Of a stretch of DNA of 64,000 nt, positions 45,001-55,970 are shown one piece after another. Source of the stretch: Undaria pinnatifida (Eukaryota > Sar > Phaeophyceae > Laminariales > Alariaceae); contig JABAKD010000016.1 of the NCBI GenBank assembly GCA_012845835.1, forward strand, positions 10,058,121-10,122,120, in the 5' to 3' direction. Position 1 is the first letter of the stretch, and each line of letters opens with the position of its first letter. The notes under the pieces are model-generated. The model ran no database searches and had not been told where the DNA came from. It worked only from the letters and a program-made list of their open reading frames with translations. The position numbers were made by a program, and so were the translations under genes.

Positions 45001-48000
45001 ATGGTGTCAGCTGGCGAGTTTTTTGGGCGTGTTTCAAAGTGTGTTGGGTCGGACATGTCAGTTGTATTTTTCGTTTTGTTGTTGTATTTTGCGTTCTGTT
45101 GTTATTGATGTGCCTTTTGCTCTCACTGGCCACGAGCTGTTGCACCAGCGTTACCTTATCGGAGGCTGACACAAGTGCCGTGCCGTGGTTGTTTCGTGCA
45201 TAGTCATGATACAAGAAGAACATGCGCACTTTTTTTTTTGCATGCACGCACGAACGAACCTCCTGCGTGTCTTGGGTCTGGGAGAGCCACAAACGGGGAT
45301 ACTGCCTTCTTCGCCCCCTCCCTCGTGCCCACGCTATCATATGGTCAGCACCCGCATTCCCTGTGTCACCGTCATAAACATGCTCTAATGATGCTATGTT
45401 TATACCGGCTTGCTGCTTATACCCGCAGAAGTATCCATCGACCCCCCCCCCGGCCCCCGGCCCACCGCCGCCACCCTGCCACCACCACCTCTACGCCAGC
45501 ACCACCACCGCCACCATCAGCATGTAGTTCCCGCTTTCGACTACCTATACGATACGTTGCTTGCGACAAACCTAGCGGCGCTGAGCGAACCTTTATTTGC
45601 GATAACCGAACCATGCGTTATTTTAATTAAAAGGTGCACCCGAAGCAAGAGATGAAGAGGCTGGTCGCGGAGTCTGCGCTGGCCAAGCGCCGTAGCAGAG
45701 GAGAGCAGAAGACCAAGCACCGCACACCGGCCGGGGGGATGGCGGGAGGCGTCGGGGGAATGACGAGTCGGTCGGAAGCGGCGTCGTGGTCGGGGAAAGA
45801 CCGAGAAGGGGGATCGACGACCTCGATTTCTGGCGGGGGCGCCCAAACGAAGGGGCCCAGCGTTCAGAATAGGAGGCGGTTGGAAAGGAACGCGCGGGAG
45901 CAGAAGAGGTACGGCTCTTATCATTCTGTTATTAATAGTTCGTTCCTGCTGTGGTCAATCTAGTCTACCAGGTATCAGTACAGCAGTAGTGCAGTCGCTA
46001 CGAGCCTCCTCGAGCCACCGGTCAACCTAAATAATGAAGCGGTTCATCGGGGGACAGCACGCCGACGCGCATCGTTGGCGCTGCATTGCGGTTAATAGCG
46101 TTAGCATTGCTATTTTTAAATAATGTTCATTGAATTAAAAAGATGTACATACGTACCTGCATTTTTTTTCTTCTTGTAAAGTTTATGTTTTTTAAACTCG
46201 CACTCCTTTTGTATAAATTAAAAAATACACTACGATCATACGGCCGTGAGTGAGATCGAGGAATAGTTTTTAAATATGTACGTGCAATTTTTTGTCTTGT
46301 AAAGCTTTTTTTTTGTACCAGGTACTGCTTTTGTAAGATTAAAAAAATACACTACGATCATACGGCTGTGAGATCGAGGAATTTCGTCGACACTGATCTT
46401 TGCAAGCTGTGTGGTACTCCGATCGTGGCGTGTTACGGGGTGCTCATGTCCTCATGTAGTATAAAGGTCGACGACTCCCCAGGGCCAACCTGGGGCAAAA
46501 GCTTCGTCCAAAAAATTCGGGTAAAAAAATACTTCGAGGTTATATTCTTGTGTGCACTGTTAAATTTACGAAAAATTGACAGAACGCCTCATAATTGGAT
46601 ACAACTTGGAAAGAAGAAATGCCATGATTTTGGATTTTTTTTGGAAACAAGGGCTTGGATATAGATGCGCCTAGTGCCAAGAAGTGTCCCCGATTCGTGG
46701 GAAGATTTTGCCACGATGTACCAAAATCGGAACGACTCTGGAAGCTAAAACACCGGCATACCGGTTACTGTTGCTGGTCGTTCGGCTTGGGTTTATCAGG
46801 CAAGGGGGTCGTGTCGTTTTTGTGTGCCTCTAAGGCCCTGCGCTTCGTTCTTAGCGAGAAAGATCGCCTCCAAAAAGTTGCTGGCACCGCCCCTACACAC
46901 TCTATCCCGCGTCCCCTCCTATCGAAAGCCTTGAAGTTGGTTTTGCCGCACTCACGCTCCGCCCCTCTGTCGCATGTCGCTCACCCTGCCCTGCCCTCCG
47001 CGCGATGCTCGGTGAATACAGATCGCTCAAGATCAGCCAGCGCATCGAGGACCTGCGGCTGATGCTCAGCCAGTTCGGTGTTGACGTGAAGACGAGCAAG
47101 TCCGCCGTCTTGTCGGAAGCCACGGATTACATCGCGCACCTCAGGCGCCAGCACGCTCAGTCGGAGGCCGAGCGCGCAAGAATTCTCCAGCTGCTGCAGA
47201 ACGCGCAGCGCGGGGTGGGGACTACCGACGGCAAGCCCTCAACGGCGCCTGCCTGCTCTGCGGCAGGTGGTGCCGGTATCGCAGGGGGTCCAGCATCTAC
47301 TGCGCCGTCGGCAGCAGCTACCCCTGCACCCGCCCCCACAACGCATCCAGGGCGAACAGTAAAACCGCCTCCAACTGGCGCTCAGCAGAGGACGATTCCG
47401 TTCGGTGCTTCGGCGACTCCCGCCGCCGCCACCGCTGCCTCCGGTGGGGTGAGACCAATGGCCGCGCGGTTCGCAGCGATCGAGGGGATGGGCCTGTGCG
47501 GGGTCGATCCGGTGTCTGAGTCGTGGATGGTCGGCGACGGCGCAACGGCGGCGACGGCGGCGGTGGCGGCGGCGACAGCTCCTACGGGGCCGGACATTTT
47601 GGGTGCGGCGGGTGCCGCCGGAGTACCGCCGCAGCAGACGGACGTGCCGGGCTTCCCAGGATTGTCGGTTGCTGCGAGAGGGGGCGGGGAGGGAGTCGTG
47701 CCGATACAGATGTCGCCGCCGGGGTTGATGCCGGCGGGGGCGGTGGCGGGTGCGGTGGCCGCGCCGGCGGCGGTGGCGCCCAGTGCGGTGGCGTGCGGTG
47801 GTGGTGGCGGGGCGGACCTTGATGCTACCGCCCGGGCCCTGTCGCACGTAAACTACGACCGGGTGTTCCGGACGGTGCCGGTGCCGATGGCGATAGCGAA
47901 CGTGAACGGCAACCTGGTGGACTGCAACGCTCGATTAACCCAGGTCACCGGGTTCCGGAAAGAGGAGGTGCTGTTTATGACTATCTTCGACCTGGTGGCC

Positions 48001-48744
48001 GACGCGTTCCTTCAGCACACGTTCAGGTGATTACGTTACTTTGTTTTTTTCTTGCACACCAATGCGCAACGTTGCTGCTATTATGTCTTCGTACGGTTCT
48101 TACACACTAAATGATACCAGTAACGCGTTTGCGTAGTAAAAAGTGACGCCATGTATGATACCAGGTACCAGGCAAGCCGTAGCCCCTCGTCTGTTGTATC
48201 AGACGGTCTCAAGCAACCGCCTATGGTCTGTACGGCGACAACCGCACCGGGGTCGCTGCTAGCGCTGACTGCGCCTGGGCCCTCTCGCTTCCCTCATGGG
48301 TCTGTCTGACTGTGCGGCAGCAACGACGGCGGTGTTGTTCTTGTGCTGACGGCGCCTCCCTCGCTCCGCTCGTCGTCCCCCCCTCCTTTTTTTCGCCCGT
48401 GTTGCAGCATGATCAGCTCCATCCTCAGCCTCCGCGGAGTGGCAAACCCACCCTTCTTCCAGGTCCTCGGCAAAAACCGGGGCGGTAGTCCCGGGGGCGT
48501 GGTTCAAATCTCCGTCGTCCAAGACGAAGCATTGCGACCGCTTCATTTCTGCATCTGCGTCATGGAGGGCGGTAGTAATGGTGTCGGCGCTGCTGGGCCC
48601 GGCGGCGTTGCAGGCGACGTCGGTGTTGGCTGCAGCGGTGTTGGTGGTGGTGGAGGCGGGATGATGGTGGGGGCGGGGGCGGGGGGCGGGGGGGTCGGTA
48701 ATGGTGGAGTCGTGCGAATAAGAGGCAACGTCGGCGGGCCGTGA
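42039..48744 (+). CDS. bHLH-PAS transcription factor, five exons
   Basis: Exons 42039-42185, 42997-43278, 45634-45908, 47022-48026 and 48408-48744 join with GT-AG borders and compatible phases (0, 0, 2, 2) into 681 residues. Residues 1-49 are acidic. Exon 2 is Asp-rich, then Asn/Ser and Gly/Ser linkers, then a Lys-rich end. The basic region RRRLERNAREQKR (about 222-235) meets SLKISQRIEDLRLML, a loop, and TSKSAVLSEATDYIAHLRR, a complete helix-loop-helix split by intron 3 exactly between basic region and helix 1. The basic region has Glu at the position that contacts E-box DNA in this family. An Ala/Pro/Gly-rich stretch follows, then a PAS domain from about 508 (YDRVFRTVPVPMAIANVNG, GFRKEEVLFMTIFDL) continuing across intron 4 to VVQISVVQDEALRPLHFCICV. 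The tail is Gly/Val-rich. The architecture resembles stramenopile bHLH-PAS regulators, for example the diatom timekeeping factor RITMO1; orthology is an inference. The exon 3 acceptor (AAAAG) is weak. Confidence 0.88.
42562..42665. repeat. 52-bp tandem duplication in intron 1 of the bHLH-PAS gene
   Basis: CTGAAATATATCAGCAATTT begins at 42562 and 42614, and the whole 52-bp unit is identical. Confidence 0.9.
44081..44170. mobile_element. Miniature piggyBac-like MITE, copy 2 (in intron 2)
   Basis: TTAACCCCTTTACAACTGG at the left and CTCTAAAGGGGTTGAA at the right, about 90 bp long. Confidence 0.65.
44260..44530 (+). repeat. SINE body, copy 2 (in intron 2)
   Basis: Matches 39235-39430 (TCGACGCGAGTCGA, GTGACCCCGGGTCTGAGT). 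The tRNA-like head is not preserved. Confidence 0.5.
46150..46480. repeat. Poly-G family left-end duplicate in intron 3
   Basis: ACACTACGATCATACGGC with GTGAGATCGAGGAA occurs at about 46228 and 46349. The second copy continues into CTGATCTTTGCAAGCTGTG and GATCGTGGCG blocks of the poly-G family. Confidence 0.55.
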
Positions 48745-51200
48745 CTTATTTGTTTTTCGTTATCGAGTGGGGTAACAAGAAGGAAGCACGAAGTTGTTTG
48801 AGTTGACTAAGGGAAGAAGGCACGAAGTTAGTTGCTTTTGAATTCGATAAGGGATTACGACGCGGATTCGTTATCTGTTGTTGGTGTATGCCTGCCTTGC
48901 TTAATGGGTGAGAGGTGACAGTTCCTTTCCCCGTATCTCGTGTTTTTTTTTTTTTTTAATTTTGTTGCAGGCTGAAGGGGCGGGGGGGAAGGGGAGGGGG
49001 GAGAGTGATAATAATAGACGAAATTGCGGAGGGGGGTTTGGTTGAGACTGGGTTGGGATTTTGATAGTGCAGTGAGGACCGGGGTTAGGGTCGTGGCCGT
49101 GATGGACTGAGGGAGGAGTGAGTTAGAAGTGAAATCACGACGGGGACGGCTTGCTCCACCCGACCGTAACCTCTGCTCCTCGATTTTGGATGATTCCGAC
49201 CATAGCGGGGGGGAGAGTTTGGTTGGGGGGATGGTTGGGAGGGTGATTATTTACTGGTAGAACGCATGTTTGGGTGGGGAGCTTGACCGCCACGCGGAGA
49301 CAGCGGGGGGGGGGGGTGGCTATCTGCGGAACGTTGTGGCGCGGGGAGCATGCACGCTGTTCTTTCGCGGCGCAGATCTTTGTTTGTGGAAGCACTTCGC
49401 GCGGAGGCGGCGGCGGAGGGGGTGGCTGAGATTTGATGGGGTGACACGAGGCCGGCGGGGTGAAGGGGGAGGGGTTGGGGGGAGGGGGGGTCTGTCTACC
49501 TTGACAGGTGTAGGTGTAGAATCGATGCGCCTTTTGTGTTTGCTGCCTTTAATGCTAATTGTGCTTGTTCATTGACGTACACTTGGTGCCTGCGCAAGAT
49601 AACTTGACGGTGGCGGGCGAGACGGGTTTAGTCTTCGTAGCAATGTACGCCGTAGTGCTTAGAAGTCGCGTGTTTTAGCGGGGCGGGACGGGAAAGCCGG
49701 TGGTTTGACCCGATATCGCATTTTCACGAGAGAGTGGCTGGTGTGCAAGGAGCAAACCGAACCCTACGCTACCCTTGCGGTTTTACGGGCGGGGGATTTT
49801 TTTGGTGTGTGTTGTTTCTGGAACCTTCTGTTTTGCTCCCGCTGTCGTTGCGGTGCAGGACCGCCCGCCGTAAGGGATGGCGGGTGCAGTGATGCAGGGC
49901 CATTGGGGCGGTCTTGTTTTTGTCCTTCCTTTTGATGTGAGCGCGGGAAGCCAGCGAACGAAACAAATTTTCTGTACTTGCAAGCACATATGATACGGAG
50001 TCTTAATAGATTTAAGAAAAAACAAGTTTTGCTCGCGTTGTTTCTAGGGTCGACCGGGGAGCGAGCAATCTTTTTTTGTTTTCTTGTCGCGTGGCATGAT
50101 ATGCATGCATAAATAGATGCGGTAACAACGATGATAGGCACAAAAATGACTTAATAATAATGTACACGCGAGTTGAGTGGGGAGCTAATAGCGCCGAGTT
50201 GGAACGCGTATTATTCGAATGGCGGAAGGTAAGGCTGACTAGCTGACCTGCGTTCGTTTTTTTATGGGGTATGTGCGGCGTATTTTTTCAGGCAGGGGGG
50301 GCGAAGAAGGTACCGCTAGTATTGTATTTGGGACGTGATTGGGCCACGACTGACTGATGATATGTACAGCGTCGATCGACCCCGATCGACTGCCTTACCG
50401 TTTCTGTCTGTCTGTCTGCAACTCTGGCCGGCTGTAGCGCGACGTCGTTTTTTTTTTTTGTTCTTGTGACGTTGCCTACATGCGGGCCTACCTGGGGGCC
50501 TGGTGGTACGGTCGGAGGTTGGATTCAGCAAACGATCGAATCTTCTGTAGAGATATTGCCGGAGGGGCGCGCGGACTACGCCCGCGCCCGTCGGGAAAGA
50601 GCGAGAGCGCGCGGAAGCAGGCTTATTGGCGCGAAATTCAGATTTTCGACCGTTTTTTTTCTTTTTTTTCTTATTTTTTGTCCCATCCGGACGGCCTGGC
50701 CTTCTACATGCAGTGTAATGTAGTATGGAGTGGGAGGGCACACGCTATCTAGATATACCATAGAGTCGGTGGCTTGGTGGCTGGGTGGCTGTATATTGCC
50801 GGAAGGTGCGGGGTTTGGTTGTATTTTCTATATTTTCATCGATAGATCAGATGGATAATATATACGTGATTTTTATTTAAGAGCTCCGAGGTGCGGGAAT
50901 GCCTTATTTTTGTGGTACAACACCAAAAGAAGCGCAGGTTGCCGGGCGTGAGGTGGTGGTACGCAGCAGCCGGGGCCCTCGATGTAGATATATATGTTGT
51001 TTTTTTTCTGGCGCCCGGTGTATTTGCGTACGTCCTGGAAGTCTTGTTCCGTTCGCGACGCCCCGTGATGCGCGATCTGACACGGAAGTTTGGCTGCTAC
51101 ACTCGCAGGAGTTTCCACAAGAAGGCTTATTTTATTATATTGTCCAGTGGAGTATCATCGGCTCTACACAGGTGGCAGGAGAAATCGGCGCAGTTCGTAA
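48745..51200. other. Intergenic, no gene seen
   Basis: G-rich patches at 48975-49000 and 49295-49315. Short frames on both strands lack domains. Nothing repeat-like was recognised apart from homopolymers. Confidence 0.4.
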
Positions 51201-51819
51201 GACGCGTGTTACGATAGAGGCTGCAAGCAGTTTTCGTCTGACATGTTTTCTCAATGACGGGGCTCCTTAACCCAACATGGTCGGAGATTGGATTAAGGTA
51301 TACCTCTTTCTGGCGAAACCGTTTTTGTGAATGACGAAAATCCTCAACCCAGAGTCGTCGGAGATGGGATTAAGGTATACCTTTTTCTGGCGAAAACGTT
51401 TTTCTGACTGACGGGGCTCGTTAACCCAAAATCGTCGGAGATTGGATTAAGGTATACCTCTTTCTGGCGAAAACGTTTTTGTGAATGACGAGGCTCCTTA
51501 ACCCGGAGATTGGATTAAGGTATACCTTTTTCTGGCGAAAACGTTTTTCTGAATGACGGGGCTCCTTTACCCAAAATGGTCGGAGATTGGATTAAGGTAT
51601 ACTTTTTTTTTGGCGAAAACGTTTTTCTGAATGACGGGGCTCATTTACCCAAAATGGTCGGAGATTGGATTAAGGTATACCTCTTTCTGGCGAAAACGTT
51701 TTTCTGAATGACGAGGCTCTTAAGCCAATATCGTCGGAATTTGGAATTAAGGTATACCTTTTTCTGGCGAAAACGTTTTTCTGAATGACTGAGCTCCTTA
51801 TCCCAAAATCGTCGGAAAT
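51201..51819. repeat. 77-bp satellite array inside a MITE family 1 end
   Basis: It starts with the MITE end GACGCGTGTTACGATAGAGG. The marker GGTATACC or its variants then occurs at 51297, 51374, 51451, 51519, 51597, 51674 and 51751 (77-78 bp steps, one shortened to 68). The unit includes GACGGGGCTCCTTAACCC and GTCGGAGATTGGATTAA. Confidence 0.9.
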
Positions 51820-52078
51820 GACTGATTCTATGATAGCACCCCCCCCCAAAAAACCAGCGATTTTCTTTAACGAAACGTTTCATGGCTGCTCGACACAAGG
51901 AAGGATGCTATTATTGAAAAAAAAGGATCCATATAATTTCTTGTGCGCAAAGGTCTAACGATCGACGACGTCGGGGCGTCGAGGGACACCGTATTTCAGG
52001 AAATACGACCGGGAGCTGGTGTTGAAACCGGCGATTTCGGTTAAAGAAAAGTTGGGGGGGCTACCGTACAACGACTCG
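51820..52078. mobile_element. MITE family 2, copy B
   Basis: Begins GACTGATTCTATGATAGCAC and ends with the inverse TTGGGGGGGCTACCGTACAA. It directly abuts the 77-bp array. Confidence 0.75.
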
Positions 52079-52128
52079 AAAAATGCAGTAGGACATATAT
52101 ATATTTTTTTCTCATGATTCTCGTTGCG

Positions 52129-52280
52129 TGTACCGTAGGCCATGGGATGTACCGTAGGCCATGGGATGTACCGTAGGCCATGGGATGTACCGTAGGCCAT
52201 GGGATGTACCGTAGGCCATGGGATGTACCGTAGGCCATGGGATGTACCGTAGGCCATGGGATGTACCGTAGGCCATGGGA
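52129..52280. repeat. 19-bp tandem repeat, 8 units
   Basis: Unit ATGTACCGTAGGCCATGGG; the copies are identical. Confidence 0.95.
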
Positions 52281-53524
52281 CTGACTTTTCATCCGGCATG
52301 TGTGCCCATCAATAGCCAGTTTTATTTTTCTCAAAATCAATATTTGGGAGAGGTCTTAAAAGCTCCCAAATTGGGGAAAGGTTCCTCAGAAAAAAAAGAA
52401 AAAAAGTGGAGCACCTCTCTCTATCGTCGCCTGCGTTGTTGTTTTCTTTTTTGTTGTTGTTGCGTTCTTCTCGCACGTTTACTGTACGACTTACCGTGTG
52501 GGCGTTGTTTACTGTGTCTTACTTGCTGCTGTGGGCGTTTACGCTGTGTCCACATTTTTATATACTCAGGATTGGTTCTATTTATTGTCATGTTTTTTTT
52601 TCCCCACGATGTCAAATTGGAAATCGGGAGTTTATCGGAAGGGAAAACAAAATGGACACGATAAATGGTGGACGTTTACAGCAAAGCGTCGGCCGTGCGT
52701 TAACAGTACTACTACAGCAGTAGATGCTATCAAATTACCATATCCAATACCATCCCGGCGTGGTCGGAAGAAGAAATTTGGACCACAGGAACGTGCCCTC
52801 TGGTACGAAACCGAGACATCTGGAATTGGTTTTCGGCTAGATTTCTTGCTTCAGAAAGGGCGTGTCCAACACGAACAACCTGGTATAGCCGCTGTCCAGT
52901 TTCTATTTTCGCCGTGATTTTTTTGGCTAGGTTTGTAGCGGGGGGTGTTTCTTGACAGGTGTGCATGTTCTTTTTGCGAGAGGATCGGCAATGATGCACT
53001 AGACTACTATTGATAATAGTCTAGCAGATATACTCTTTAACTTATACAAGGTTCGCCGCCGAGAGGCGCCTAAGTGAGTGTCATTAACCTATACGAGGTT
53101 CCCCTCCGAGAGGCGCGTAAGGGAGTGGCGCAAGGGCGAAATTCAAGTGTCCAACATCTGACTCTGCCTGACTGCCTGAGCAAATAACATGTACACCTGA
53201 TGGTGAAAATCCTATGCTCTCGTTCCGCAGCTCGAGAAGCGGGGGGGGGGCGGGGGGGGGGGGAAGGCGCCTTCCCGAGGGGACGGTTCTCACTCTCTCC
53301 CCGTCGCGGCGGAGAATCGTAAAATTAACGCGTATGAAAATACGTGGAAGTGTGGTGAGCTAAAGCTTTGTTTTTCCCCATCCGCCGGAGGATGAAAAAA
53401 ATAAAAATAAAAATAAAATGACCTATATATTCTAGATGCGTGGCAGAGCAGTACCGGTGACGCGTTCTACTATTAGTACGGTAGAGTTAGATAGAGTTAG
53501 CACTTTAATTCGTCCAGAGCAAAA
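52281..53524. other. Intergenic; short duplicated and hairpin motifs
   Basis: GACTACTATTGATAATAGTC at 53003-53022 is a near-perfect palindrome. A roughly 50-bp unit with GAGAGGCGC occurs at 53038 and 53088. 53340-53415 (GTGGTGAGC...CCCCATCCGCC...GGATGAAAA) matches 60040-60120 and ends A-rich, so it is probably a SINE 3' part. A 139-codon plus frame (52498-52917) has no recognised domain. Confidence 0.4.
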
Positions 53525-54165
53525 TGTTTTCTGACTGGCGAGTCATCTGGAGTCATCCCGTGCATGATATATATAGGGGTGCAGAAGATTCTAAGAATTT
53601 TCCGAGCTGTTTTCTGACTGACCAGTCATCTGGAGCCATCCCATGCATGATATAGGGGTGCAGAAGATTCTAAGAATTTTCTGAGCTGTTTTCTGACTGA
53701 CCAGTCATCTGGAGCCATCCCATGCATGATTTAGGGGTGCAGAAGATTCTAAGAATTTTCTGAGCTGTTTTCTGACTGACCAGTCATCTGGAGTCATCCC
53801 ATGCATGATATAGGGGTGCAGAAGATTCTAAGAATTTTCTGAGCTGTTTTCTGACTGACCAGTCATCTGGAGCCATCCCATGCATGATTTAGGGGTGCAG
53901 AAGATTCTAAGAATTTTCTGAGCTGTTTTCTGTCTGACGAGTCATTTGGAGCCATCCCATGCATGATATAGGGGTGCAGAAGATTCCAAGAATTTTCTGA
54001 GCTGTTTCCTGACTGACCAGTCATTTGGAGCCATCCTCCACGCATGATTTAGGGGTGCAGAAGATTCTAAGAATTTTCTAAGCTGTTTTCCGACTGACGA
54101 GTCATTTGGAGCCATCCCGTGCATGATATAGGGGCGCAGAAGATTCTAAGAATTTTCTGAGTCTT
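53525..54165. repeat. 79-bp tandem repeat, about 8 units
   Basis: GAGCTGTTTTCTGACTGACC occurs at 53604, 53683, 53762, 53841, 53920 and 53999 in exact 79-bp steps, then at 54080. The unit also contains CCATCCCATGCATGATATAG. Confidence 0.95.
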
Positions 54166-54264
54166 TTAACACGAGGGGCTCGTCAATATATATCACCCTT
54201 AACCCGACTTCGAAGGCATTATTCGTTCGCGCAACCCGGCGACCAAGCTTCCTATGCCCTAAGT

Positions 54265-54720
54265 GACGCGCGTGCTACGATATAGAGGTGCACCACTTTT
54301 TCTTTTCTTGTAGAGGTGTTCCTCAATTTGGGAGCTTTAACCCCTTCACAACTGGAAACCCGTTTTGGGGGACAAAATTACTTGTATTTAGTATAGGGAG
54401 GGGTTCGGGGGCTCGAAAGGGGTTAAAAGAGCTCTCCCGAAAACTGATTTGTGGAGAAAAATAAAACTGCTCTTCTCGCATGATACCACCGGATCAACAA
54501 ATCCCATGTATGTGGTCTAGGTAGACAACGAGAATCACGCACCAAAAAAAATGGCCCATTATTTTGTTTCGATTCTTCCCGATTTTGGGTGAATGAGCCC
54601 CGTCATTCAGAAACCATTTCATCAGACGAAAACTGCTTGAAGCAACCTCTATCGTAGCACCCGTCAAAAGGACCCTATTAATGACACAAATTGAAGCAAC
54701 CTCCATCGTAGCACGCGTCA
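54265..54720. mobile_element. MITE family 1 with duplicated right end and nested MITE
   Basis: Left end GACGCGCGTGCTACGATATA. The right end CTCTATCGTAGCACCCGTC lies near 54665 and is repeated at 54719 as part of a 57-bp tandem duplication (GTCAARAGGACCCTATTAAT). The piggyBac-like copy at 54337-54425 sits inside. Confidence 0.65.
54337..54425. mobile_element. Miniature piggyBac-like MITE, copy 3 (nested)
   Basis: TTAACCCCTTCACAACTGG to CTCGAAAGGGGTTAA, with full TTAA at both borders. Confidence 0.75.
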
Positions 54721-55523
54721 AGAGGACCCTATTAATAACACAAATTACACTCGAGCACATAATAAGGTTTACAGGCTAACCAAATGTAGTTCCACGCGCG
54801 TGTGAGGAGCTCCAACCGCGGCCAGAATGTCCCGGAAACCGTTTTTGGCTCAAAAATGTGCACACCCCCTCTAATACCGTTGGATGACCCGTCGGTGCAC
54901 CACTTTTTTTCTTTTTTCTGAGAGGCTTCCCTCAATTTAGGAGCCTAAGAGATGTCCTTCTTAACCCAACAAACCGATTTTGGAGGAAAATGAAACTGCT
55001 GGTCGGTAGAGTGGTAGCCATCCCACGGTGTAGGGGGCGTATGCAGCAGAAAGTCCCGACCGGTGAGCTCCTAACATGAGGAGCTAGCTTGAATATATCA
55101 CCCCCGATACTACATGACTTCGAAGGCATTATTCGTTCGCACAACCCGACCAAGCTTCTACTATGCTTTACTGTGGTCCCAAAACAATATGTACTTGTGA
55201 AATGACTTTTTGATCAATGGCTGACCTAACGGCAGTTCCTCACTCGAGGAGCTCAATCGGACAAGTACATTATTACTTAATCCAACAACTGCAACCCCTG
55301 CCATCCCACGGTAGGGTTGCAGCATCATTCCGTGTGCTCCTCACATGAGGAACTCAATATCTCACCCGAAAAATGGCTTCGAAGGCATTCGTTCGCACAA
55401 CCCGACCAAGCTTCTACATGCCTTAGTCCTAAAACAAAATGCACTCGTGAAATTACTTCGTTGACCGGCAGTTCCCCTCACACGAGGAACTCAATCGCCC
55501 AGGGACTTTTTGGTGCAAAAACT
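54721..55523. other. Intergenic with a thrice-repeated block
   Basis: CTTCGAAGGCATTATTCGTT / CGCACAACCCGACCAAGCTT occurs near 54205, 55110 and 55378, each preceded by ATATCACCC. No gene. Confidence 0.5.
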
Positions 55524-55883
55524 GCAACCCCTACCGTGGGATGACTCCACGGCAACCCCTACCGTGGGATGACTCCACGGCAACCCCTACCGTGGGACGA
55601 CTCCACGGCAATCCCTACCGTGGGATGACTCCACGGCAACCGCTACCGTGGGATGACTCCACGGCAACCCCTACCGTGTGGGATGGCTCCACGGCAACCC
55701 CTACCGTGGGACGACTCCACGGCAACCCCTACCGTGGGATGACTCTACGGCAACCCCTACCGTGGGATGACTCCACGGCAACCCCTACAGTGGGATGACT
55801 CCACGGCAACCCCTACCGTGGGATGACTCCACGGCAACCCCTACCGTGGGATGACTCCACGGCAACCCCTACCGTGGGATGAC
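55524..55883. repeat. 28-bp tandem repeat, about 13 units, with hairpin
   Basis: Unit GCAACCCCTACCGTGGGATG plus ACTCCACG. Each unit can fold CCGTGGGATGACTCCACGG into a short hairpin. One unit carries a 2-bp insertion. Confidence 0.95.
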
Positions 55884-55970
55884 CCAGATAATACCGGGGG
55901 GATGAAAAATCCCAGACAGCCTAGGTACACAACGAGAATCCAGGCAAAAAAAGAAAGTCCTACAGTGTAC

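Noticed and set aside
52498-52917. 139-codon plus frame with a hydrophobic start and a basic middle
   Set aside because: No recognised family, no splice or promoter support; remains possible but unsupported.
55524-55883. CRISPR-like array
   Set aside because: The 28-bp units are contiguous without variable spacers, and the context is eukaryotic.
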